Positions 1-7,975 of a stretch of 64,000 nucleotides of DNA are shown here, piece by piece; position 1 is the first letter of the stretch; each line of letters opens with the position of its first letter. Under the pieces are notes generated by a model that was not told where the DNA came from, did no database searches, and worked only from the letters and a program-made list of their open reading frames with translations. Source of the DNA: Dryocola clanedunensis subsp. sulfonylureivorans (GTDB lineage Bacteria; Pseudomonadota; Gammaproteobacteria; Enterobacterales; Enterobacteriaceae). The stretch spans positions 1 through 64,000 of the forward strand of contig NZ_JAERMU010000011.1 of assembly GCF_016756775.1 (NCBI RefSeq), written 5' to 3'. A program made the translations under genes and the position numbers.

Positions 1-123
<123 letters not shown>

Positions 124-130
124 CAGTATC

Positions 131-370
131 TACGAATAACGTTTACCAATAATTAAGGCTTTCGGCCAGTCCGTAGGGGGGATAAGCAGCAGCGTCATCC
201 ACCAGTTTGTCGGATGGCGCTACGCTTATCCGACCTACGAATAACGTTTACCAATAATTAAGGCTTTCGGCCAGTCCGTAGGGGGGATAAGCGGCAGCGT
301 CATCCACCAGTTTGTCGGATGGCGCTTGCGCCTATCCGACCCAGGAATAGCTTTTACCCATAATTAAGGC
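131..370. repeat. Tandem 105-bp repeat containing REP-like palindromes
   Basis: A unit beginning tacgaataacg starts at 131 and again at 236, so the period is 105 bp. A third, degenerate start at about 341 runs into the yjgA terminator. Each unit contains a palindromic REP-type pair: a ggataagc-rich arm and a tccgac-rich arm (gataagcagcagcgtcatcc, then cggatggcgctacgcttatc). The two full copies differ at only a few bases, so the duplication is recent. No gene is visible between the transposase tail and yjgA. Confidence 0.85.
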
Positions 371-389
371 CCGCTTGCGGGCCTTAATT
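362..389. terminator. Intrinsic terminator abutting yjgA
   Basis: A 13-bp stem AATTAAGGCCCGC with a two-base loop and its exact complement ends one base before the yjgA stop codon. A T-rich stretch follows on the plus strand; on the minus strand (yjgA direction) the AT ends of the stem supply the U-run. It is probably bidirectional. Confidence 0.75.
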
Positions 390-941
390 TTAGTCCTGGC
401 TCTCGGCCAGCTCGCGCAGATAAGAGAAGATCTGGCGGTAAGACTTCGGCGGCTTGTTGGCCGCTTTTTCTTTCTGGGCGTTGCGGATCAGCCCACGCAG
501 CTGCTGGCGGTCGGCGTCCGGGTACAGGCGCAGCACTTCGGTCATGGCGTCGTCGCCTTCTTCCACCAGGCGATCACGCAGGGCTTCCAGCTTGTGGAAC
601 AGCGCAACCTGCTGGTTGTGGCGGTTCTTCAGCTTGTCCAGCGCCTGGCGGATCGGGTCCATGTCGCGGGAGCGCATCATTTTACCAATCAGCTGCACCT
701 GACGGCGGCGGCCTTCTTTCTTGATCTTCTGCGCCAGCTCAATGGCGGCGCGCAGGTCGTCGTCCAGAGGGATTTTGTCGAGCGCGTTTTTGCCCAACTC
801 CATCAGCTCCATGCCTAAGCGCTTTAGCTCTTCGGCATCGCGTTTAATTTCGCTTTTACTGACCCAGATAATCTCATCGTCGTCGTCTTCGTTTTCATTA
901 TCGGGGACGTCATCGAGCCAGTCGTCGGGCTGCTTAGTCAT
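390..941 (-). CDS. yjgA: YjgA/DarP, ribosome-associated assembly factor
   Basis: This 183-residue protein has the exact E. coli length. It is a small, highly charged all-alpha protein with an acidic N-terminus ([20 protein letters not shown]) and a C-terminal [15 protein letters not shown] motif typical of the family. YjgA/DarP binds late pre-50S ribosomal particles and helps the peptidyl-transferase centre mature; this is family knowledge. It is divergent from pmbA, with the 98-bp gap holding both promoters, as in other enterobacteria. The start ATG at 941 has an upstream AGGAGCC-like site (taggctcct on the plus strand). Confidence 0.95.
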   Translation of the reverse strand: MTKQPDDWLDDVPDNENEDDDDEIIWVSKSEIKRDAEELKRLGMELMELGKNALDKIPLDDDLRAAIELAQKIKKEGRRRQVQLIGKMMRSRDMDPIRQALDKLKNRHNQQVALFHKLEALRDRLVEEGDDAMTEVLRLYPDADRQQLRGLIRNAQKEKAANKPPKSYRQIFSYLRELAESQD

Positions 942-1039
942 ATTAGGCTCCTAAAAAAAAGTGGCTAATTCTAACAGTAAAGCCTGTTCACTGCGAAATT
1001 GTTCTGTTCCTGTTAGACTTAATTAACTCACCTTAGATT

Positions 1040-2392
1040 ATGGCAGTCGCGATGAAAGTAAACACGCAGGTAGCAGAACAACGTAAGACGCTTGAGCAGG
1101 CGGTTTCACAGGCACTCGAACTGGCTTCCGCGCAGTCCGATGGCGCAGAAGTTGCCGTCAGCAAAACCACGGGCATTGGCGTAAGCACTCGCTACGGTGA
1201 GGTTGAAAACGTTGAATTTAACAGCGATGGTGCCCTCGGCATCACCGTTTATCATCAGAATCGTAAAGGCAGCGCCTCCACCACGGATTTAAGCCCTGAC
1301 GCCGTAGCGCGCACCGTGCAGGCCGCTCTGGATATCGCTCGCTACACCTCGCCAGACCCGTACGCGGGCGTGGCGGAAAAAGAGCTGCTGGCTTTCGAAG
1401 CCCCAGATTTAGACCTTTTCCACCCGGTAGAAATGGACGCTGACCGTGCCATTGAGCTGGCGGCGCGTGCCGAAAACGCCTCGCTGAACGTCGACAAACG
1501 TATCACCAATACCGAAGGCGGCAGCTTTAACAGCCACTACGGCATTAAAGTCTTCGGCAACAGCCACGGCATGTTGCAAAGCTACTGTTCCACGCGCCAT
1601 TCGCTTTCCAGCTGCGTTATCGCCGAAGTTAACGGCGAAATGGAGCGCGATTACGCTTATACCATTGGTCGCGCTATTGAAGATCTGGAAAGCCCGGAGT
1701 GGGTCGGTGCTGAATGTGCTCGCCGCACCTTGTCCCGCCTCTCTCCGCGTAAACTCTCCACCATGAAAGCGCCCGTTATTTTTGCTGCGGAAGTGGCTAC
1801 CGGCCTGTTCGGGCACCTGGTCGGCGCTATCGCCGGCGGCGCGGTTTACCGTAAATCAACGTTCCTGCTCGATCACCTCGGTAAGCAAATTCTGCCGGAG
1901 TGGCTGACCATCGAAGAGCATCCGCACCTGCTGAAAGGCCTGGCCTCCACGCCGTTCGACAGCGAAGGCGTGCGCACAGAGCGCCGTGACATCATTAAAG
2001 ACGGCGTCCTGCAGCAGTGGCTGCTGACGAATTACTCCGCACGTAAGCTGGGCCTGAAGAGCACCGGTCATGCGGGCGGCATCCACAACTGGCGCATCGA
2101 AGGCCGTGGCCTCGACTTTGACGGTATGCTCAAAGAGATGGGCACCGGGCTGGTGGTGACGGAGCTGATGGGGCAGGGCGTGAGCGGCATTACCGGCGAC
2201 TACTCGCGCGGTGCGTCCGGCTTCTGGGTAGAAAACGGCGAGATCCAGTATCCGGTAAGCGAAATCACCATCGCCGGGAACCTAAAAGATATGTGGCGTG
2301 AAATGGTCACAGTAGGCAGTGATATCGAGAAACGCAGTAATATTCAGTGTGGGTCAGTGTTGTTACCGGAGATGAAGATCGCCGGGCAATAG
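1040..2392 (+). CDS. pmbA: PmbA/TldE, subunit of the TldD-TldE metalloprotease
   Basis: This 450-residue protein matches E. coli PmbA end to end ([20 protein letters not shown] near the start, MKIAGQ at the end). TldE partners TldD to form a heterodimeric protease that degrades unfolded peptides, matures microcin B17 and helps degrade the CcdA antitoxin. TldE itself lacks the zinc HExxH motif carried by TldD, and none is present here. The first ATG (1040) is used; a second in-frame ATG lies five codons in. It is followed by cybC, the arrangement seen in E. coli. Confidence 0.97.
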   Translation: MAVAMKVNTQVAEQRKTLEQAVSQALELASAQSDGAEVAVSKTTGIGVSTRYGEVENVEFNSDGALGITVYHQNRKGSASTTDLSPDAVARTVQAALDIARYTSPDPYAGVAEKELLAFEAPDLDLFHPVEMDADRAIELAARAENASLNVDKRITNTEGGSFNSHYGIKVFGNSHGMLQSYCSTRHSLSSCVIAEVNGEMERDYAYTIGRAIEDLESPEWVGAECARRTLSRLSPRKLSTMKAPVIFAAEVATGLFGHLVGAIAGGAVYRKSTFLLDHLGKQILPEWLTIEEHPHLLKGLASTPFDSEGVRTERRDIIKDGVLQQWLLTNYSARKLGLKSTGHAGGIHNWRIEGRGLDFDGMLKEMGTGLVVTELMGQGVSGITGDYSRGASGFWVENGEIQYPVSEITIAGNLKDMWREMVTVGSDIEKRSNIQCGSVLLPEMKIAGQ

Positions 2393-2449
2393 CACGGTAA
2401 TGGGCGTCTCCTGCGACGCCTTTCTTCGACATAATAATAAGGTAGAAAC

Positions 2450-2839
2450 ATGATACGTAAGAACTTGTTTGCAATGTTGGCAGTCTCATCCGTCCTGTTC
2501 ACCAGCGCTGCCATGGCTGCAGACGTCGGCGAGGATATGGACACCATCGCGGAGAATTACAAAACCGTGATGAGCACCGACAGCGCCGCCGAGCTGAAAA
2601 CCTCGCTCAACAACATGCGTACCGCCGCGCTGGATGCGCAAAAAGGTACTCCGCCAAAGCTTGAGAATGAAGCGGCAGACAGTGCAAAAATGAAGGATTT
2701 CCGCCACGGGCTTGATCTGCTCGTCGGCCAGATTGACGGCGCGCTAAAACTTGCTGACGCAGGTAAAGTGAAAGAAGCTAAGGCTGCTGCCGAAGCGTTC
2801 AAAACTACGCGCAATACCTACCATAAAAAATATCGTTAA
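2450..2839 (+). CDS. cybC: Cytochrome b562, periplasmic
   Basis: A 129-residue precursor with a 23-residue signal peptide ending AAMAA and a mature four-helix protein. Both known haem ligands are visible: Met at position 7 of the mature chain (ADVGEDM) and His in the C-terminal NTYHKKYR. The conserved core [13 protein letters not shown] is also present. It is a soluble periplasmic electron carrier whose partner is unknown. Some E. coli strains, notably K-12, carry a form with a damaged signal peptide, but this copy looks intact. ATG 2450 follows an AAGG at 2440. Confidence 0.95.
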   Translation: MIRKNLFAMLAVSSVLFTSAAMAADVGEDMDTIAENYKTVMSTDSAAELKTSLNNMRTAALDAQKGTPPKLENEAADSAKMKDFRHGLDLLVGQIDGALKLADAGKVKEAKAAAEAFKTTRNTYHKKYR

Positions 2840-2844
2840 CCCTG

Positions 2845-2867
2845 TTTGCCCTGATGAGCAGGGCAAA
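2845..2867 (+). terminator. Hairpin after cybC
   Basis: TTTGCCCTG / CAGGGCAAA form a 9-bp stem just after the cybC stop, followed by TTTC. The U-tract is short, so it may attenuate rather than fully stop transcription into the next gene at 2898. Confidence 0.6.
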
Positions 2868-2897
2868 TTTCATTACTACCATAAGGATGTCCAATTA

Positions 2898-3476
2898 ATG
2901 AAACAGTTACCTGGCTTTATCAAAAATGCTGTCACCGTTTCTCTGCTGGCCTTCAGCGCTTTCGCTGCTAATGCAGAAACGCTGCCGGTAGCCGGTGATT
3001 TCCAGGCTAATCACTACTCCGGGAAAGTGACCTCTGTCGATCAGAAAAACCACGTTGTGGTGCTTACCGGCAGTGAAGGCAACGAAGTGACGGTCAACGT
3101 GCCTGAGAAAGCGGGCACCCTCGATAATCTGAAAGTGGGTGATATTGTCGATACCACCGTGACGCACTCCATTGCTGTCGCGCTGGATACCGACATTGAT
3201 AAAGCAGCACCAACGGCTTCTTCTACTAAAGGGTCTGCACAGGCTACCAGGGAAGATCCTCAGCACGAAGCTTTCCGCCAGGTTAACGTGCAGCTGAAAA
3301 TTAAACACATCGACCTGAAGAAGAATGAAGTGACCTTCGAAGGGCCTAAAGGGCAGCAAAAGACCGTCGCTGTTGAAAACCCGGACATCCAGGCCCGCCT
3401 GAAAGATCTGAAAGTTAACCAGAGTGTTCGCGTCACTTATACCGACTCCCTGAAGATCGCAGTACGTAAGTCTTAA
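2898..3476 (+). CDS. Periplasmic protein with two tandem beta-rich repeats, unknown function
   Basis: A 192-residue protein with an N-terminal signal peptide (cleavage likely after AFAANA). The mature part contains the same pattern twice. Residues about 40-95 read GKVTSVDQKNHVVVLTGSEG, then LDNLKVGDIVDTTVTHSIAV; residues about 132-190 read KIKHIDLKKNEVTFEGPKGQ, then LKDLKVNQSVRVTYTDSLKI. Each half looks like a small OB-fold/DUF5666-type barrel ending in a Y/H-S-x-x-I-A-V strand, joined by a Ser/Thr/Ala linker. I know of no characterised member. It lies 58 bp after cybC and is closed by its own hairpin at 3492. RBS AAGGA at 2882. Confidence 0.8.
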   Translation: MKQLPGFIKNAVTVSLLAFSAFAANAETLPVAGDFQANHYSGKVTSVDQKNHVVVLTGSEGNEVTVNVPEKAGTLDNLKVGDIVDTTVTHSIAVALDTDIDKAAPTASSTKGSAQATREDPQHEAFRQVNVQLKIKHIDLKKNEVTFEGPKGQQKTVAVENPDIQARLKDLKVNQSVRVTYTDSLKIAVRKS

Positions 3477-3491
3477 TTTTCTCCAGACCTG

Positions 3492-3515
3492 TCCCCCTCG
3501 CTGACTTGAGGGGGA
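3492..3515 (+). terminator. Hairpin after the repeat-domain periplasmic protein
   Basis: TCCCCCTC / GAGGGGGA form an 8-bp GC-rich stem 15 bases after the stop codon, followed by tctcctgctatt without a clean U-run. It probably ends the transcript before the regulator gene. Confidence 0.5.
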
Positions 3516-3639
3516 TCTCCTGCTATTACTCGAATCATGGAAAATTCCGCATAAAGCCCGTGCCTATCCTCTTCTATGAAAGGAGATCGTATAGTATCCG
3601 TCCATAACAAGTAGTGGTTCGAAGGACACAAGGGATTTT

Positions 3640-4266
3640 ATGGCTTCGGTTTTACTGGTCGACGATCATCCGGCGATCTGCTTTGCTCTGAAAGTAACGC
3701 TGGAGAAAAAGGGCGATCTGCATGTCACTACCTCAAACGGTGAGCGGCTGATTCAGCAAATTCATCGGGACGCACCCGATCTTCTCTTGCTCGATCTTGA
3801 ACTCGACGGCCAGGACGGGCTGGATCTCCTGCCGCGACTCAAACAACATTTTCCCTCCCTTAGCATTCTTATCTATACCAACCAGCCGGCTGCACTGTAT
3901 GCCCGTAGAACGGTACAGGCCGGTGCTGACGGTTTCGTGAATAAAAGCCTGGATCTGGATGCGCTGGAGTCAGTTTGTCGCCTGTTACTTGAGGGCTACC
4001 ACTGTTTCCCTCAGGAAGCGATGGAGCTTTTGCGAAACGATCGGCCTGCGCCGCAGTCCTCGCAGACCTTACTTTCCAGGCTATCGGACCGCGAGCTGAC
4101 GGTTTTACACTCTCTCATGCGCGGTCAGACCAATAAGCAGATTGGCGATAGCCTGTCGCTGAGCAATAAAACGATCAGTACCTATAAGGTCAGGATCATG
4201 AAGAAGTGCGGCGTAGATAGCCTTGATCCCTTGTTTAAGCTGCTGAATGAGGAAGTCGAGAGTTGA
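3640..4266 (+). CDS. NarL/FixJ-type response regulator (BvgA/EvgA-like)
   Basis: A 208-residue protein with a receiver domain (residues 1-120, acidic pocket DDH at 8-10, phospho-acceptor Asp52 in LLLLDLELDG) and a C-terminal LuxR-type helix-turn-helix (about 150-205, TNKQIGDSLSLSNKTISTYK). It is a DNA-binding transcription factor. Its stop overlaps the start of the hybrid sensor kinase by four bases (TTGA), which is strong evidence that they are one phosphorelay. BvgA/EvgA is the nearest family by architecture and partner. The targets are not visible; the DUF1090 and usher genes just downstream are candidates. Confidence 0.88.
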   Translation: MASVLLVDDHPAICFALKVTLEKKGDLHVTTSNGERLIQQIHRDAPDLLLLDLELDGQDGLDLLPRLKQHFPSLSILIYTNQPAALYARRTVQAGADGFVNKSLDLDALESVCRLLLEGYHCFPQEAMELLRNDRPAPQSSQTLLSRLSDRELTVLHSLMRGQTNKQIGDSLSLSNKTISTYKVRIMKKCGVDSLDPLFKLLNEEVES

Positions 4267-7200
4267 AGAAACCTCTGATAGCCGGGATCCTTTTGCTTCT
4301 TTTCTCAGGCTCTATTTTTGCTGCGGACAATGAGCTCCAGCTGCTGGCGCGGAGCAACATTGTGCTTGAAGACCCTGGCCTGAACGTCGCGCAATGGCGC
4401 TGGGTGCGGGAACACAAGAAGCTGCGGCTTGCCGTCTGGTTGCCGATGTCCCCTCCTTATGACATCACTACTGGTTTAAGCGATTATGGCGGCATTAATG
4501 CCGATTTTATCGGCATTATCGGCACCAATCTCAACGTTGAGATTGAGGTGTTACGTTTTAGCAGCTATGACGCCGCGTTAGCCGCCCTGGCAAAAGGAGA
4601 GGCTGATATCATGGCCCAGGCGGGCAGCAGCCAGCGGAAAGCAGGCCTGATACTGAGCCAGCCCTACAGTAAAAACCGGCCGGTAGAAGTGAGCAATATG
4701 GACGCGCCGAGGCTTAAGGGCGAGCAAAGCATTGCTATTTGCCCGCAATATGACCGGCAGGCGGTGCTGGCCCGCTATCCTTCCGCCCGCCTGGAGACTT
4801 TCTCGTCCAGCCGCCATGCGCTGGAAGCGCTGGCGTTTCGTCATATCGATCTGTTTATCTGTGATTCCACTACGGTGCAGTACCTGATAAGCCAGTCCAG
4901 TTTAAGTAATTTATCCTCACGTCCGGTTCCTGCCCCCTTTGCCACCGAAGGCTTTTCCTTTGCCGCTTTACCGAAACAAAAGCAATGGATAGGAGCGATT
5001 GATCGGCTGCTCCAGGCTTTGCCGGAGAGCGTGTCGGTTGAGATTCATCGGCGCTGGAATGGCGGTATCCCTCTTTCTCTCGGCGAGCAGCGTCCAGTTT
5101 TTACCACGCTTGAAAAGAAGTGGGTTGCGGAACACCGTCATATTCGCGTGGCCGTGATTGCGCAGAACAACCCTCTCTCCTGGTTTAATGGCTCGGGCCA
5201 GATGCGCGGTATCATTGCCGATATTCTTACCGCGCTGCGATTACGCACCGGTTTGATCTTCGATATTCAGCCTTACCCCAGTTTCGAAGCCGCGCTTAAG
5301 GCGGTGGAAAACGATAAAAGCGATATCGTCGCGGGAGCCATTCAGACCAGCATCTGGCAGCATAACCTTCTGACGACGCGTACCTGGCTTTATAACTCAT
5401 GGGTGATGGTCGGCAAAAAAAATCCGCCGCCTGGTTTGCAGCCGACACGCATCGTGACGCAGCTTGCGCAGGCACCCGCCGACTGGCTTGAGAGACATAG
5501 CGACGAAGAGATCGTTAACGTGGATAACTGGCGCGCGGGCCTTAAGCGGGTAATGGACGGCAAGAGCGACATGATGATTATGCCGCTGATTGTTGCAAAC
5601 GACTGGCTCCTTGCCGATGAGTTTGCCAGTTTGAAAATCCTCGGCAGCGTGGATACCGCACCGATGCGATTTTCATTTGGCTCCTCGCGGCGTTTATACC
5701 CCTTGGTGATGATCCTCAATAAAGCATTAATCAATATACCTCCCGAAGATCTCCACGCTATTACCCGCAACAGCGGCAACGGTAATGAGCTGGCGGTGAT
5801 GCAATCTAACCCTCTGCTGGCGTACAAGGGGCTGTGGATTTCGCTGCTGCTCTTCCTGACTTTACTGGCCGCTGCCGGTGGCTGGCGCATCGCCGTTTTG
5901 CGCCGCAGGCTACAGAAAATGACCAGGGAGAAAAACCAGGCCGAAAGCGTAAGCCAGATTAAGACTCAGTATCTTGCCACCATGAGTCATGAAGTGCGTA
6001 CGCCAGTCAGCGCGATGATTGGTTTGCTGGAGCTGGTGATGTCCAGGCCTCAGGATACCCAGGACAACCAACAGCGTATTCAGGTTGCCTGGCAGGGCGG
6101 GCAGTCACTGCTGGCGCTGATTGGCAATATTCTGGACGTGTCACGCATCGAAGCTGACAGGCTGGTTCTTTATCCGCAAAGGACGTCACTGCTCGCTTTG
6201 CTTGAGTCGATTGTCGTGCTTTTCGAAGGTATCGCGGGGCAGAAAGGGCTGGCATTTCATGTGGAAATAGACAGCGAACTGGACAAAGAAGTCCTCATCG
6301 ACCCGCTGCGTTTCCGACAGATATTGTCCAATTTGCTGAGCAACGCCATTAAGTTCACCTCTTCGGGAAGCGTGACGCTGCGGGCGATTCATCACCATGA
6401 GGAGTCCAGCAATATGGTTAACGTGCGTCTGGAGGTAGAGGATACCGGGCAGGGGATAGATCATGACGTCCAGCAACGTTTATTTCAGCCGTTTTCTCAG
6501 GGGCAGGTGGGGCAAGGAAGTGGCTTAGGACTGTATATCAGCCGCAGGCTCGCGGAAATGATGGGCGGAAAAATCGCGCTTCTGAGCCAGCCTCAAAAGG
6601 GCACGCAGGTCACGGTTAGCCTACGGCTGTTGCCTCTTTCGCCGCTGCCTGGCAATATCCCCAAAGCGCAGCACGAGAGCGCACAGCAAAATGTTTCTGC
6701 GCGCGTTGTCGTCGTGGATGACAACAGTGCGGGCAGAATGCTGCTTGAACATCAGTTACTGCATCTCGGACACCAGCCCGTGTGCTTTGCCGATGCGTCT
6801 GAAGCCTTGCGCTATCTTGAGCAGCATACGGTCGATTTAGTTATCACCGATTGCAACATGCCCGGCATGGATGGTTTTGAACTGGCTGCAGCGCTGCAGG
6901 AGCGTAACCCGATGCTTCCTCTGATTGGCCTGACGGCGGACGCGCGAGGCAGCACGCGTGAAGCGGCAATCAATGCCGGAATGACGGCCTGTTTGTTTAA
7001 ACCCGTTACGCTCGAACAGCTGGCTGAGAACCTTAAAAATGTGGCCTTTGTCCATGCCGCTGCCGCAGACCCACTCCCTTCCATTACGCTTCCCTCCGCG
7101 CTACTGGCCGGCGAAAACGGTAAAGCTTTTCTGCGCCTGCAGCTCGATGAGCTGGAAGAGGTCTTGCACTGGTTCAGGCAGGGCGACGCAGCAGAGAGGC

Positions 7201-7370
7201 AGTCTCGTTTACATCGCCTCCGTGGCGGGCTTCAGCTGCTGGGCGTCCCGGCTATTGAGGCGCTGTGTGTCAGGCTGGAAGAGCAAAGTGAGCCGGAAGA
7301 AATGGCTGAGCTTGAGGCGGCGCTAACTGCCCTGCATCAGGCGCTCAACGAGAGACTACAGACGCTGTAG
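4263..7370 (+). CDS. BvgS/EvgS-like hybrid sensor kinase (two Venus-flytrap sensors, HK, receiver, Hpt)
   Basis: A 1035-residue inner-membrane protein: signal peptide (1-20), two tandem periplasmic SBP_bac_3 domains (about 54-265 and 290-500), one membrane segment (about 522-545), then a kinase core with phospho-His576 in SHEVRTP. The core continues with an N-box near 690 (ILSNLLSNAIKF), G1 (DTGQGI), G2 (GSGLGLYISRR), a receiver with Asp863 (ITDCNMPGMDG), and a C-terminal Hpt-like segment with His984 in HRLRG. BvgS and EvgS usually carry a PAS domain between membrane and kinase; here that spacer is too short. It starts at TTG 4263, overlapping the regulator stop. The signal sensed is unknown. 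Confidence 0.9.
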   Translation: MKKPLIAGILLLLFSGSIFAADNELQLLARSNIVLEDPGLNVAQWRWVREHKKLRLAVWLPMSPPYDITTGLSDYGGINADFIGIIGTNLNVEIEVLRFSSYDAALAALAKGEADIMAQAGSSQRKAGLILSQPYSKNRPVEVSNMDAPRLKGEQSIAICPQYDRQAVLARYPSARLETFSSSRHALEALAFRHIDLFICDSTTVQYLISQSSLSNLSSRPVPAPFATEGFSFAALPKQKQWIGAIDRLLQALPESVSVEIHRRWNGGIPLSLGEQRPVFTTLEKKWVAEHRHIRVAVIAQNNPLSWFNGSGQMRGIIADILTALRLRTGLIFDIQPYPSFEAALKAVENDKSDIVAGAIQTSIWQHNLLTTRTWLYNSWVMVGKKNPPPGLQPTRIVTQLAQAPADWLERHSDEEIVNVDNWRAGLKRVMDGKSDMMIMPLIVANDWLLADEFASLKILGSVDTAPMRFSFGSSRRLYPLVMILNKALINIPPEDLHAITRNSGNGNELAVMQSNPLLAYKGLWISLLLFLTLLAAAGGWRIAVLRRRLQKMTREKNQAESVSQIKTQYLATMSHEVRTPVSAMIGLLELVMSRPQDTQDNQQRIQVAWQGGQSLLALIGNILDVSRIEADRLVLYPQRTSLLALLESIVVLFEGIAGQKGLAFHVEIDSELDKEVLIDPLRFRQILSNLLSNAIKFTSSGSVTLRAIHHHEESSNMVNVRLEVEDTGQGIDHDVQQRLFQPFSQGQVGQGSGLGLYISRRLAEMMGGKIALLSQPQKGTQVTVSLRLLPLSPLPGNIPKAQHESAQQNVSARVVVVDDNSAGRMLLEHQLLHLGHQPVCFADASEALRYLEQHTVDLVITDCNMPGMDGFELAAALQERNPMLPLIGLTADARGSTREAAINAGMTACLFKPVTLEQLAENLKNVAFVHAAAADPLPSITLPSALLAGENGKAFLRLQLDELEEVLHWFRQGDAAERQSRLHRLRGGLQLLGVPAIEALCVRLEEQSEPEEMAELEAALTALHQALNERLQTL

Positions 7371-7490
7371 AACGTCCTACAGGAAATTGAAGCCCGAGGC
7401 GCGTCGTAAACGTCGCGCGGGGAGCTTACTCTTTTGTTAACAGGATGCAGCCTGGCAACCGCGGGCTGTTTATAAACAAAGGAGAAGTCC

Positions 7491-7919
7491 ATGAAAAAGT
7501 TAGCAACCGTTTTAACTCTTATTCTTTCTGCTGGTACCTTTAGCGCTGCTCACGCGGCTCAGTCATGTGCTGACAAAAGCGCAGCGCTGCAAAAAGAGAT
7601 CTCAATCGCTCAACAGTACGGCAACACTTACAAAGTTGCTGGCCTGAAAAAAGCGCTGGCAGAAGTGAAAGCGCATTGCACCAACAGCAGCGTGCTGGCT
7701 GATGCACAGAAAGATGTGAACAAACTTGAGAAAAAAGTCGCTGATAAGCGCGAAGATGTCAGCGAAGTTCAGGCTGATTTGAAGCAGGCGCAGGCTAAAG
7801 GCGATCAGAAGAAAGTGGCTAAGTATCAGAAGAAGCTGGCCGAAAAGCAGGCTGACCTGCGCGAAGTCCAGCAGGAACTGAGCCAGGCACGTGCTGAACT
7901 TGCTAAGCTGCAAAAATAA
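7491..7919 (+). CDS. DUF1090 (YqjC-like) periplasmic coiled-coil protein
   Basis: A 142-residue protein with a signal peptide ending AAHAA. The mature part is two Cys residues (QSCADK, KAHCTN, a likely disulfide) followed by a long Lys/Glu/Gln-rich helix, typical of DUF1090 (E. coli YqjC is 122 residues). Molecular function is unknown. It has a good RBS (AAGGAG at 7480) and its own terminator, so it is probably monocistronic. Its place directly behind the phosphorelay makes it a possible target of that system. Confidence 0.85.
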   Translation: MKKLATVLTLILSAGTFSAAHAAQSCADKSAALQKEISIAQQYGNTYKVAGLKKALAEVKAHCTNSSVLADAQKDVNKLEKKVADKREDVSEVQADLKQAQAKGDQKKVAKYQKKLAEKQADLREVQQELSQARAELAKLQK

Positions 7920-7932
7920 GTATTAGCGCTAA

Positions 7933-7961
7933 GCAAAAGCGGGCCTCCGCTTTTGCTTTTT
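7933..7961 (+). terminator. Intrinsic terminator of the DUF1090 gene
   Basis: GCAAAAGCGG / CCGCTTTTGC stem with a short loop, followed by TTTTT. It leaves only 15 bases before the usher start codon, so the usher has little room for its own promoter unless one overlaps the hairpin. Confidence 0.85.
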
Positions 7962-7975
7962 CGCGTATTAACGCC

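Noticed and set aside
131-370. Possible CRISPR-like array
   Set aside because: Units are 105 bp head-to-tail with no unique spacers; they are REP-containing tandem repeats.
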